From Luteolibacter sp. LG18 (GTDB lineage: Bacteria; Verrucomicrobiota; Verrucomicrobiia; Verrucomicrobiales; Akkermansiaceae): 64,000 bases of DNA. Positions 24,677-33,497 of the stretch are shown here, in pieces. The notes below the pieces were generated by a model. The model did not search any database, was not told the DNA's origin, and worked only from the letters and a program-made list of their open reading frames with translations. Numbering within the stretch: position 1 is the first letter of the stretch; every line of letters starts with the position of its first letter. Both the position numbers and the translations under genes were made by a program. The stretch lies in assembly GCF_036322585.1 (NCBI RefSeq), contig NZ_AP024600.1, forward strand, positions 5,642,001-5,706,000. Direction: 5' to 3'.

Positions 24677-27568
24677 TCAAGGAGCGATGGAGATCAGCCA
24701 TTGCTGGTTGGTTCCGCCGGTGTAGTTCCATTGGATCACGGACGCGCCATCGGCGGTGCTGGCACCGCTCACGTCCGCGGCCTTGCCGGTGGCGTGCATC
24801 GGGGTGAGGCGGTAGAACCCGTCGCCCGCCGGGGTCACCGTCCACTTCTGGTTGTTGCCGCCATTCCACGGCCAGATGTCGATCGCGGGCCCGTCACCGG
24901 TTCCATTCCCCATCACCTCGAGCGCCTTGCCACTGGCCACACCCAGGATTTGATACTGGCCATTGCCCTGATCGGTAAATGTCCACTTCTGGTCGCTGCC
25001 GCCATCATAGCCCCACTGGACCGCCGGGGTGCCATCGGCCGTGGAACCGCCGTTCACATCGAGCGCCTTGTTGCTTTTCCGGTTGAACAACCGGTAGGTG
25101 CCGTTCGGAACGGTGCGGCCCTGGTTGGTTTCCAACGCGATCTCGCCGACCTGCAAACCGGTGGCATCACCGTTGTTCGCGGTGACGTTGAGGCGGTAGT
25201 AGCGGTAGGCGGTGGTGTTGGTGAAGTCGAATGACTTCGTCTGGTAGCGGTAGGTGAAGCTCTGGCCGCTCCGCGTATCCAGCGTGGTCCATGTGGTGCC
25301 ATTGTTGGAACCCTGGAATTGCCAGGCCGCCGGATCACGCCCCGCGACATCGCCCGCGCTGGTGATGCCATAACGCTTCACCGTTTGCGCGAGGCTCGCT
25401 CCGAAGTCGTATTGCACCCAGCCGGTGGTGCCCGCATTGCCATTGAACCACTTCGAGCCCGGATTGCCGTCGAACGCCTTCGCCGCGCCCTCGGTGCCGG
25501 AACCACCGTTGGCACTCGCGGTCGCGGAGCCATTGACGGCGACGTTGGTCATGGCGGCGATCGGAAGCGCGGCGTCCTGCGGGGAATTCGAGCTGTCCCC
25601 CGCGGCATTGGCCGCGGTGACGACATAGTAGTAGGTCGTTCCATTGGCCGCCGTGGTGTCGATGTAGGCCGTATTGCCCACCGTGGCCAGGGTGGTGTAT
25701 CCGCTGCCGCTGGTGGTCGAGCGCTTCACCTTGTAGCTGGTGGCTCCAAAGGACTCGGTCCAACGCACGGTGACCTGATTGTGGCCGGGAGAGGTCACGA
25801 TCGCCGAAGGTGACGCCGGCGTGACCGCGCCCTGCCCGCCATCCCCGCCGGTCATGCAGACGTTGGTGAACGTCGAGGTGCTGGAGGCGCCGGTGACCTG
25901 CGAGGTGCCGAAAAGGCCGGCATACACCGTGGATGGCATCCCCGAGAAATCCGCCGTGCCCGCGGGACTCCAACAACCACCGTCCTTCGAAACGAAGGTC
26001 TGGATGCGGTTTCCGACACGCTCCATTTTCACCCAATACGGCAACGACTGCACGGCGAAGGACAGCGAGGCGGCATTGCTGCCATAGGGCAGGGTCGTGT
26101 AACCGCGCATCCCGCGCTCGTAGGTGCTGTTGGGCGTGATCGCGACAAATACCTGCCGCGCCGCGGTGCCGGTGGCCACGTCACGCAGCAGGATGCCCGC
26201 CTTCGCGCTGGTGCTGCCGACATTCGCCACCGAGGTGACCTTCGCCAGCAGTGTGAAGTCACCCGTGACCGCGCGGTAGCTGAAGTGGACCGAGGGAGCG
26301 CTCGATCCCCAGATATCCACCCCGTTGTAACCGCCGCCAAGCGTCCAAGTCCCGCCACTGTATGAACCGCTGCCCGCGGGCGTGCTGCCGTTGAGATCGG
26401 CATTGGTGAGACCGTTCGTCACCGTCGCCACCGCGGGGTAGACGGGTAACGTCGGCGGCGTGGCGGTGGAGGAATCGGCGCTCTTCAGAAAAAGGAAGCT
26501 GTTGCCATCTTCCGTCTGATCCACCCGGTAACGCTGGATCCACGGTGCGCTGATCCCCTTCCGCACGGCATAGGCTCCGTGCAGGAGGTTCAGGGCTCTG
26601 CGTCCCTGCACCGTGGAACGCGGCGCGCCGCTGATGCTCGGGAACGTGCCCCAGAACGGCGCGCCGAAACTCACGAAACCCGGCGCGGTATCCGGCAGGT
26701 TATAGCGCGCATAGTATTCCCCCGCCGCGAGGATGCGGTTGTCCATGATCGAAAACACGTCGATCCCTTGCTTCCAGAGGATCTCCCCGATGAACGCGAG
26801 GTTGTTGACGAATAGCGAGGTGTGTCCCTGATCGCGCCCGGTGTCGCCGACCTGACCATTGGGAAGGGTGTCCCGCAACCCGGCGTCCCCATCCCTGAGA
26901 AGCGCCGACACCACCTGATCCAGCTTCGTTTGGTCATCGTTGAACACCGCGATCGCCGTGGCCGCCAGCAGCGGCTCCATGCCCTGCGAGCCCGTGGTCA
27001 GCGGTCCCGGCAGCGAAAGATTGGGCCAATACACATTGGAAAAAAAGTTCTGCACCGTGGTGGTATCACTGGCCGTCCAGCCGGGCCAGGTTCCGCGCAG
27101 GATGTCCGCCCCGCCCACGTAACAATAGGCGTAGTCGCCGATATCGAAGGAGCTCTCCACCCCGGTGAATGCCGTCTGGGTGGTGGCCCACGCCAGCAGG
27201 ATGTCATGCGCCTTTTGCGCGTAGGCATTGTTTCCGGTGAACTGCCACATCAGGGACAGGTTGAAGATCGCCTGCATGTCGTTCTTCCACGCCCCTTCAT
27301 TCGCATAGGATCCCGCGTCATTCCGGCTCACCGTCGCGAACGGTCCCTGCATCGTGTAGCTGGCGGAGGAACGGCCATCCGCCTGCAAGGCCGCGTAACC
27401 GGACTTCCACGGTTCGGTGTTCAGATTCGCCTTGAGGGTATTCAGGTCATCCACGGTCAGCGGGATACCGGGATGGGTGAAGGCATCGGCGGTGGTGATA
27501 CCGGCCCCGGCCAATGGCCAGGCGACAGCGGCAAGCGTCCTCACGGACGCCAGGAGGCGTTTTTTCAT
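24677..27568 (-). CDS. Secreted alginate-lyase-family protein with discoidin and ricin-type lectin domains
   Basis: The 963-residue protein has a signal peptide (residues 1-29). The alginate-lyase superfamily domain spans about 30-380, starting HPGIPLTVDDLNTLK and containing QVGDTGRDQGHTSLFVNNLA near 240, where the Arg-Asp-x-x-His cluster is typical of the family's catalytic region. A concanavalin-like/DUF1349-type domain (about 383-573), a fibronectin type III domain (586-665), an F5/8 type C sugar-binding domain (676-815) and a ricin-type beta-trefoil lectin (823-963; LDVNGGSTADGTPAVQWGYD) follow. Such architectures bind and cleave algal or bacterial polysaccharides outside the cell. The gene is divergent from a sulfatase gene 270 bases away. 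Exact substrate is inferred, not shown. Confidence 0.9.
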   Translation of the reverse strand: MKKRLLASVRTLAAVAWPLAGAGITTADAFTHPGIPLTVDDLNTLKANLNTEPWKSGYAALQADGRSSASYTMQGPFATVSRNDAGSYANEGAWKNDMQAIFNLSLMWQFTGNNAYAQKAHDILLAWATTQTAFTGVESSFDIGDYAYCYVGGADILRGTWPGWTASDTTTVQNFFSNVYWPNLSLPGPLTTGSQGMEPLLAATAIAVFNDDQTKLDQVVSALLRDGDAGLRDTLPNGQVGDTGRDQGHTSLFVNNLAFIGEILWKQGIDVFSIMDNRILAAGEYYARYNLPDTAPGFVSFGAPFWGTFPSISGAPRSTVQGRRALNLLHGAYAVRKGISAPWIQRYRVDQTEDGNSFLFLKSADSSTATPPTLPVYPAVATVTNGLTNADLNGSTPAGSGSYSGGTWTLGGGYNGVDIWGSSAPSVHFSYRAVTGDFTLLAKVTSVANVGSTSAKAGILLRDVATGTAARQVFVAITPNSTYERGMRGYTTLPYGSNAASLSFAVQSLPYWVKMERVGNRIQTFVSKDGGCWSPAGTADFSGMPSTVYAGLFGTSQVTGASSTSTFTNVCMTGGDGGQGAVTPASPSAIVTSPGHNQVTVRWTESFGATSYKVKRSTTSGSGYTTLATVGNTAYIDTTAANGTTYYYVVTAANAAGDSSNSPQDAALPIAAMTNVAVNGSATASANGGSGTEGAAKAFDGNPGSKWFNGNAGTTGWVQYDFGASLAQTVKRYGITSAGDVAGRDPAAWQFQGSNNGTTWTTLDTRSGQSFTYRYQTKSFDFTNTTAYRYYRLNVTANNGDATGLQVGEIALETNQGRTVPNGTYRLFNRKSNKALDVNGGSTADGTPAVQWGYDGGSDQKWTFTDQGNGQYQILGVASGKALEVMGNGTGDGPAIDIWPWNGGNNQKWTVTPAGDGFYRLTPMHATGKAADVSGASTADGASVIQWNYTGGTNQQWLISIAP

Positions 27569-27837
27569 GTTCTGGGTTTTGGGTTGGGTTTGGGGAGAGC
27601 CACCAGGCGGTCACCCTCCACCACCTTGCCGGAGGAAAAGGCTCCACTCCGTCAACATGGCATCTAACACCTGCCCAATGGCCCTCGCCGAAACCACCGC
27701 CCCGGCAGGCACACTGGTAAATGCCGTCTTCACCCATGCCCGGCCGGTCTTCCGGAAACCGAGCCCTTCAAAAAATTGGATGAAACAATTACCCTCCCGG
27801 ATTCGTTTTGAGGGATGGTCTTCCATCCGACCGGTCC

Positions 27838-29220
27838 ATGATGAATCCCGTCCTTCGCTCCGTGCGACGATGCGCCTTGAGCCTCGCCGCCCTCCTGTTG
27901 GGAACACCCGCGTATTCCGTGGAACCCGCGCACAAGCCCAACCTCGTCATCTTCATCTCGGACGACCACACGGCGGGCGACTCCACGGTTTATGGCTCCA
28001 AGGACATCGCAACGCCGAACATGTCGCGTCTCGCCGCCGAAGGCATGACCTTCGACCGCGCCTTCGCCGCGTCCCCCACCTGTGCGCCCAGCCGTGCGGC
28101 GATGCTCACCGGCCTCATGCCCGCCCGCAACGGTTCCGAGGCGAACCATTCGGCTCCCAAGCCGGAGATCAAGAAGCTCCCCGCCTACCTGAAGGAACTC
28201 GGCTACGAGGTGGTCGCCTTCGGCAAGGTCGGGCACTACCAACAAACGAAGGACTACGGTTTCGACCTCAGCGAGCACAACGGATTCCACGACGATGTCG
28301 CCGTGCCCGAGGCGCTGAAATGGCTGGAAGCGCGGAAGAGCGACAAGCCGCTCTGCCTCTTCGTCGGCACCAACTGGCCGCACGTGCCGTGGCCCGACAC
28401 ACCCGAAGGCCACGAGCCAAAGGACGTCAACATCCCTCCGAACCACGTGGACACCCCCGCCACCCATCAGGCACGGGCGCGCTATTACGCGGCAATCACC
28501 CGCATGGACAACGAGCTGGGGCAGGTGCACGACCTCGCCCGCAGGAAATTCGGGGACGATCTGTGTTTCCTGCACTTCTCCGATCAGGGGGCGCAATGGC
28601 CCTTCGGCAAATGGACGCTCTACGACGAAGGCATCCGTGTTCCCATGATCGCCGTGTGGCCGGGCCATGCCAAGGCCGGCTCCCGCAGCAACGCGTTGGT
28701 CTCGCCGGTGGACGTGCTGCCGACCTTGGTCGACGTGGCCGGAGGCAAGCCACCGGAGACCATCGATGGCCGCTCGTTCGCCGGAGTCCTCACCGGAAAG
28801 ACGCAGGATCTCCGCGAGCGGGTCTACGTCACCCACAGCGGCGACGGCGATTTCAATGTCTATCCGGACCGCTGCGTGCGTGACGGGCGTTGGAAGTACA
28901 TCCTCAACCTCCATCCCGAGTTCAAGTTCACCAGCCATATCACCAAGGCCGGGGAAGCCGGTTCGAAATACTGGGAGAGCTGGATGAAGAAAGCCCAGGA
29001 TAACCCGGTGGCGGCCGCCAAGGTGGAGCGATATCAACGGCGTCCGAAGGAGGAGCTTTACGATCTCCAAGGGGATCCGCTCGAGCTGCACAACCTGGCG
29101 GAGGAACCGGCCCAAGCCGACCGGCTTTCCTCCATGCGCGCCGATCTGGAACGGTGGATGAACGAACAGGGCGACCAGCGCACGGTCTTCGGGAAGCCGA
29201 CCCTGTTGGAGGCAAAGTGA
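27838..29220 (+). CDS. Secreted sulfatase (type S1, SGSH-like)
   Basis: The start at 27838 (or 27841, the next ATG) gives about 460 residues with signal peptide (RRCALSLAALLLGTPAYS). The sulfatase signature TCAPSRAAMLTGLMPARNG near residue 81 contains Cys in CxPSR, to be converted to formylglycine by maturation enzymes. Upstream NLVIFISDDHT holds metal-binding Asp residues. The C-terminal EELYDLQGDPLELHNLAEEP matches sulfatases of the heparan N-sulfatase-like class. It removes sulfate from sugars outside the cell; substrate and maturase gene are not shown here. It is divergent from the alginate-lyase-family gene. A small inverted repeat GGATGG/CCATCC lies at 27813-27828, just before the start. 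Confidence 0.93.
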   Translation: MMNPVLRSVRRCALSLAALLLGTPAYSVEPAHKPNLVIFISDDHTAGDSTVYGSKDIATPNMSRLAAEGMTFDRAFAASPTCAPSRAAMLTGLMPARNGSEANHSAPKPEIKKLPAYLKELGYEVVAFGKVGHYQQTKDYGFDLSEHNGFHDDVAVPEALKWLEARKSDKPLCLFVGTNWPHVPWPDTPEGHEPKDVNIPPNHVDTPATHQARARYYAAITRMDNELGQVHDLARRKFGDDLCFLHFSDQGAQWPFGKWTLYDEGIRVPMIAVWPGHAKAGSRSNALVSPVDVLPTLVDVAGGKPPETIDGRSFAGVLTGKTQDLRERVYVTHSGDGDFNVYPDRCVRDGRWKYILNLHPEFKFTSHITKAGEAGSKYWESWMKKAQDNPVAAAKVERYQRRPKEELYDLQGDPLELHNLAEEPAQADRLSSMRADLERWMNEQGDQRTVFGKPTLLEAK

Positions 29221-29381
29221 CTCAAACGGGCTGCCTGGCAGGCGCGACGATCGCTCCCGCCATTTGCCCATCCGAGTGAAGAATCGCCAAGTTGTAGCAA
29301 TCCACGACATCCACCCCAGTCACCGCTGCACGAGCTGGATCGCTGGTTAGTCGACGAGGTGATCTTGGGGGCAGGGGCTCA

Positions 29382-31085
29382 TCAGGGAAAGCGCCAAACC
29401 GTGGTTGCAAGCCTGGCCAGTCTTTTCTGGCGCTCATTGATCGCCGCCGGAGTCCATTCATCCAAGCTACCGAGTTCTTCAGTCAGCCCATACTGGCTCG
29501 TTTCGAAAATAGCCGTTTTATCGGCGAACGGCTGTTGCCCGATTTTTTTGTTCTTCCCGTATTCCAAAAGGGCGTAATTACCGAGCCGCTCCACATAACG
29601 GTCGTGTTCGACCTCGGAAAAAATCGTCGCCCAATGATCATCTAGGCTATCAGGAAGGATGTGCTCGATTGTTGCGTTCGCGCTGCTCCAGCTCAGATCC
29701 TGACCGGAGTTCTGTCGCTCAAGTTCACAGAGAATATACCGGATAATCTTCTTTCCCTTGCTGTTGACGGACTGCCGAAAAACCTCGAAATCCGCCCGAA
29801 ACTGGTCGTCGTCCACATAGACCGCGTGCAGTAATCCACGAACCTCCGACGCCTTGGTCACGCTTCCATTTTGCAACCCGAGGGCGGCTTCGTTGAAACG
29901 CTTCTCCAATTCGTGTGTTCCTAGCCGACTGATTACATTGAAACGGAACGAGAGAGTCACACAGTCTTTGAGAACCTTTACCCCTTCATCGCCCCCAAGC
30001 TTTCGAAACGCAGCCAACGCAAGCGGCTTGTATTGACTCACGCCAAACAACACCAAAGCGCGAACCTGTTCCGTCGCGCCGGGGAAATCGAGCCAAAACT
30101 CGTCTTCAGCGTCGCCAAGCGCACGATAGCATACTGAAGCCCGTTCCAAATCCTTAACCAGTTCCATCGCACCCTCCGCCGAAGAAACCTCCTCACGGAT
30201 TCTGCGGAAAAGTCTCTCCTGCCGGACAAATCGATAAAGCGAGTTGAAATAGTGCCTCAAAAACTCCGGCAGCCGCCGCACGCCGATCTGGCCAGTCACC
30301 CTCTGCCAGCGCTTGAGCACATGTTCGAGATCTCCCTTGCCCTTTTTGGACACGAGCGACATCAGGTAGTTTTTGATCAGATCGCTGGCCGTAAGTTCCA
30401 GTCCGCGCGCATTGAGTGTCTCAAAAACCGTGTAGGCTCCCATATCGTCCTCAACGACGACCTGAATGAAAAGCAGCCGCACTGATACCAGCGCATCGAT
30501 CCACTCCGCCAATTGCTGCCCGCTGTAATCCGAAAGCTCCTCACCGATGCGTTTGGAGAAATATTTGAATGCTCCCCACAGCTGCTTTTCGGAATCACCC
30601 AGCGAACGCTCGCTGACCGGCTTCTCAAGCTGCACCAGCGTGCCTTGATAAAAATCATCGTCGTTCCGGTTAAGCGTGAGTTTGCTCGCCTCCACCAGCG
30701 AACCGGGTTGCTTGGCTCCAATGAAGCTGCCCCGCAACAACGTCGCCCGCTCCCTGTTTGCGTCCGGCTCCACTCCAGCATCTGCGAGTTCCCTCAACCT
30801 GGCGATCACGCAAAGAATGAGAATGCTCAAGGTCGCGATCCGCTGCTGGCCATCGATGATGGTGTATTCCTCCGGATTCTCGTTCTGCATCAGAACCAGC
30901 GATCCCATATAATGCTGCAATGATCGCTTGGCCGTGAGATCCTGCAAATCCAGCCACAGATCCTCCCAATGCTCCTCCTTCCATGAGTAGTCCCGTTGAA
31001 ACGACGGCACCCGGTAAGATCGCCCATTCCCAAGCAGGTTCTTGAGGTTCGGGGTGCTGGTGGCGAGAAGATTTGAGGCAGCCAT
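29382..31085 (-). CDS. GmrSD-like DUF262/DUF1524 protein (putative type IV restriction/defence)
   Basis: The start at 31085 gives 567 residues, beginning MAASNLLATSTPNLKNLLGN. The N-terminal DUF262 domain has YRVPSFQRDYSW (residues 25-35) and IIDGQQRIATLSIL (77-90), where DGQQR is the family signature. The C-terminal DUF1524 nuclease-like domain has IEHILPDSLDDHW (His475) and LGNYALLEYGKNKK, an HNH-type arrangement. This pairing is that of GmrSD-like enzymes that cut modified DNA; a single-chain form is common. Its GC content is visibly lower than its neighbours, and it lies next to tRNA-Asn. Both hint at horizontal gain and a defence role. Activity and target modification are inferred. Confidence 0.85.
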   Translation of the reverse strand: MAASNLLATSTPNLKNLLGNGRSYRVPSFQRDYSWKEEHWEDLWLDLQDLTAKRSLQHYMGSLVLMQNENPEEYTIIDGQQRIATLSILILCVIARLRELADAGVEPDANRERATLLRGSFIGAKQPGSLVEASKLTLNRNDDDFYQGTLVQLEKPVSERSLGDSEKQLWGAFKYFSKRIGEELSDYSGQQLAEWIDALVSVRLLFIQVVVEDDMGAYTVFETLNARGLELTASDLIKNYLMSLVSKKGKGDLEHVLKRWQRVTGQIGVRRLPEFLRHYFNSLYRFVRQERLFRRIREEVSSAEGAMELVKDLERASVCYRALGDAEDEFWLDFPGATEQVRALVLFGVSQYKPLALAAFRKLGGDEGVKVLKDCVTLSFRFNVISRLGTHELEKRFNEAALGLQNGSVTKASEVRGLLHAVYVDDDQFRADFEVFRQSVNSKGKKIIRYILCELERQNSGQDLSWSSANATIEHILPDSLDDHWATIFSEVEHDRYVERLGNYALLEYGKNKKIGQQPFADKTAIFETSQYGLTEELGSLDEWTPAAINERQKRLARLATTVWRFP

Positions 31086-31255
31086 CGCGTTGGGCCTGAA
31101 CTTAGTGGAAAAATGGTAGGTTGCCAGTCTCGGAATCAACGACCTCAAACTCAGCGTTTTCGGAAGCTGAGGCGGCCTTTCCTTGCAAGGGTGGGCGGAA
31201 TCCGAAGCACGCATAGCCCCCTGTAGCAGCCCCCAAAGTATCAAGCTCCATTGCC

Positions 31256-31299
31256 GAGAAAAAGGCGAAGGCCCTGATTCGTTGAGAATCAGGGCCTTC
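31256..31299 (-). terminator. Terminator of tRNA-Asn
   Basis: A perfect 14-bp stem (GAAGGCCCTGATTC 31267-31280 with GAATCAGGGCCTTC 31286-31299, loop GTTGA) lies just downstream of the tRNA. On the minus strand it is followed by GCCTTTTTC, a T tract. It also separates the tRNA from the GmrSD-like gene. Confidence 0.85.
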
Positions 31300-31302
31300 A
31301 AT

Positions 31303-31377
31303 TGGCTCCGGCGGTAGGGCTCGAACCTACGACCTAGTGGTTAACAGCCACCCGCTCTACCGCTGAGCTACACCGGA
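31303..31377 (-). tRNA. tRNA-Asn (anticodon GUU), CCA encoded
   Basis: On the minus strand the sequence begins TCCGGTGTAGCTCAGC, has anticodon loop CTGTTAA (GTT, asparagine), T arm GTAGGTTCGAGCCCTAC and 3' CGCCGGA plus G and an encoded CCA. All four arms pair. tRNA genes are frequent integration sites, and the lower-GC GmrSD-like gene lies downstream. Confidence 0.97.
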
Positions 31378-31470
31378 TTTGCCATTGTCGCCCCGGCTTG
31401 CGGGGCGGGCGGAAGATGATCGGGGACCCGGGTTTCGCGCAAGGCAAAAATGACACGAAACCCGATGATT

Positions 31471-33396
31471 TTATCCCTTCGCGTAACGTTCGCGGAATTG
31501 ACGCAGCAATTCATCCACGCGATCGGTTTCCGGAGCGGGAGTATCCGGGGAAGCCGAAGGCGAAACCGGCACCGGCGGAGGAATCACGGCGGCCGTCTCC
31601 AGCGGGGTCGGAGCGAAAACGGGCACCACGGCGGGCACCGGAGATTCCCCCATGGGCTGGAATGGAGAAGGAGAAGACTGCCCCACGGGAGCAGCCTGCG
31701 GAGAAGGCCAGGACAACGGAGGTGCCTCATGCGCGGCTTCCGAGGCCAACACATCCGCCAATGGAGTTTCGTGGAACGCGGCCGGCGCGGGAGCGAACGA
31801 AGGTTGAGGCGCTTCGTCCACCACGGGCCAAGCCGACGGCAAGGACGGCTCGGGCGCGGAAACCGGCGCCGCCGCCTCTGGAACCAACGTGGCCACTGGA
31901 ACTGGAGCCGCTTCCGGAACCACCGGCTCGTACACCACCGTCGCGACCGGGATCGGAGGCTCCGGAAGTGGCGGAGGACTCACATTCCAGACGATCGCTT
32001 CCGGCTCCGGAGCAGGAACAAACGCCGCCACGGGTTCGGGAGCGGGTGGCACCTCGGGTAACACGACCGGCTGCTCGACGGCGTGGGCCACCACTTCGTC
32101 CCGTGCGAGGACGGGAGGCGTTTCGTCTCCGGTTTCCGAGGCTACGGCGGCGGAGGCAGCCGCCATCGCGGCGGCCACTGCGGCCGGAGGAGTCACCGTG
32201 ACCGCATGGGCAGGCTCCGGAGCGGGAAGATCCAATTCGGGCTCCGGCACCTCCTTCACGTGATGGTTCGGCTTGGACTGTGGTTTGTTCTGACGGGCAG
32301 CCTGAACCCAAGCCTCGCCGGCGGAACGCAGGATCCCGCGCGCATGATGAATGCCGTTGGTGAGGTCCAGCCGGTCATAGACCCGCTCTCCCAGTCCGGG
32401 CGCGCGGGCATCCAGCAAAGCAACAATCTCATGGCGCGTCAGTGGCTCCAACTCCACCACCACCTCGGCCAGTCGATCCGCCAAACCGGCACTGAGCCGC
32501 GGCAAGAACGCGCTGTCCCAGATGTCCCGGTTGACCGACACGATCGCGTCGATGCGGCCCGCGGCGTGGCGCAGCGAACCAAGGAATGCGGCCAAACGCA
32601 GCGCCGAGGATTCATCCGCCGAAAAGCCCTCGAGGTCGTCCGCCACCAGCACCACACGCACAAGCTGGCTCACCAGATCCAGCAGCGTCGCAAGGCGCTC
32701 GAAAACCTGGGCGTCCGGCTGGCCGGGAACGGACACCGCTTGAATCAGGGCACCGGTACGCAGCGGATGATCGACCGGGGTGGAAGCGAAGCGAAACAAG
32801 GCGTCCACCCAGAACATCACCTCCCGCAGCGGGGTGCCATCGCGCTGGGCCAGCTCAAGGGCCAAGCGCGGCCCGAGCACCTCGAAATTTTCCTTCGCCC
32901 AATGGGCGGTCACCGCATTCGGATGATGGAAATCAAAGGTCTCCACGGGACGATTGCGGAGCGCCGCCAAAGCCCCTTCCCGATCCTGGCAAGGCACCTC
33001 GCCGGATCGCACGAGCGGCTGGAGCGCCTGGGCGAACAACCGGCGCACCAGTAGATCGAGTACCGTCAAACCACCGCCAGCCGGCAACGCGCGGCCCAAC
33101 CGGGCAAGGGTGTCCGCCATGACGGTGGAAGCATCGATATGGCTGCCATGCGCCGCGTGGAGGGCGATGAACTCGTGCCCCTGCCCGAGATGATGCTGAA
33201 GACGGGAAAGGAGATGGGTCTTGCCATGACCGGCCCGGGGCGCGCGCAGGAGGATGCAACGCCCGGGATGCTCCGTCTCGACGGCGAGCAGATCCCACAA
33301 TTGCTCATAGGCCTGCTGGTTGACGGGCTCGGCATGAACGACCGGCAAGCGGCCGAGGGTTTCGAAAAGAGCTTGGAACGGGTGCTCGATGGCCAT
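31471..33396 (-). CDS. P-loop ATPase with Pro/Ala-rich tail
   Basis: A 641-residue cytoplasmic protein without membrane segments. The N-terminal ~370 residues form an NTPase domain. The segment CILLRAPRAGHGKTHLLSRL contains a GKT P-loop, though its first position is Pro/Arg rather than the canonical Gly. VVLVADDLEGF serves as Walker B. A Pro/Ala/Glu/Val-rich low-complexity region spans about residues 385-600. A conserved-looking tail DRVDELLRQFRERY ends the protein. It may be AAA-like, acting on a partner. It follows the AsmA-like membrane protein and the secretin on the same strand, 101 bases from the former, so an ATPase for that system is possible but unproven. Confidence 0.75.
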   Translation of the reverse strand: MAIEHPFQALFETLGRLPVVHAEPVNQQAYEQLWDLLAVETEHPGRCILLRAPRAGHGKTHLLSRLQHHLGQGHEFIALHAAHGSHIDASTVMADTLARLGRALPAGGGLTVLDLLVRRLFAQALQPLVRSGEVPCQDREGALAALRNRPVETFDFHHPNAVTAHWAKENFEVLGPRLALELAQRDGTPLREVMFWVDALFRFASTPVDHPLRTGALIQAVSVPGQPDAQVFERLATLLDLVSQLVRVVLVADDLEGFSADESSALRLAAFLGSLRHAAGRIDAIVSVNRDIWDSAFLPRLSAGLADRLAEVVVELEPLTRHEIVALLDARAPGLGERVYDRLDLTNGIHHARGILRSAGEAWVQAARQNKPQSKPNHHVKEVPEPELDLPAPEPAHAVTVTPPAAVAAAMAAASAAVASETGDETPPVLARDEVVAHAVEQPVVLPEVPPAPEPVAAFVPAPEPEAIVWNVSPPPLPEPPIPVATVVYEPVVPEAAPVPVATLVPEAAAPVSAPEPSLPSAWPVVDEAPQPSFAPAPAAFHETPLADVLASEAAHEAPPLSWPSPQAAPVGQSSPSPFQPMGESPVPAVVPVFAPTPLETAAVIPPPVPVSPSASPDTPAPETDRVDELLRQFRERYAKG

Positions 33397-33497
33397 GGGG
33401 ATCTAGGTCCGAGTCGGACCCGAACACCATGGCTGCGGGGACGGTTTCTCACAAGGAAGAAACAACCTTGGCACTCTCCAACAATCCGTTGGATCCC

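Noticed and set aside
27447-27737. A 96-codon minus-strand frame spanning the start of the alginate-lyase-family gene
   Set aside because: It has no protein features and overlaps the signal peptide of a well-supported gene in another frame.
29221-31302. Direct repeat of the tRNA-Asn 3' end as an att site
   Set aside because: I searched for a second copy of the tRNA 3' end in this interval and found none.
31429-31464. Inverted repeat CGGGTTTCG/CGAAACCCG and a nearby GC hairpin between tRNA-Asn and the ATPase gene
   Set aside because: They may be a weak terminator for the ATPase gene, but there is no T tract and no matching direct repeat to support an attachment site.
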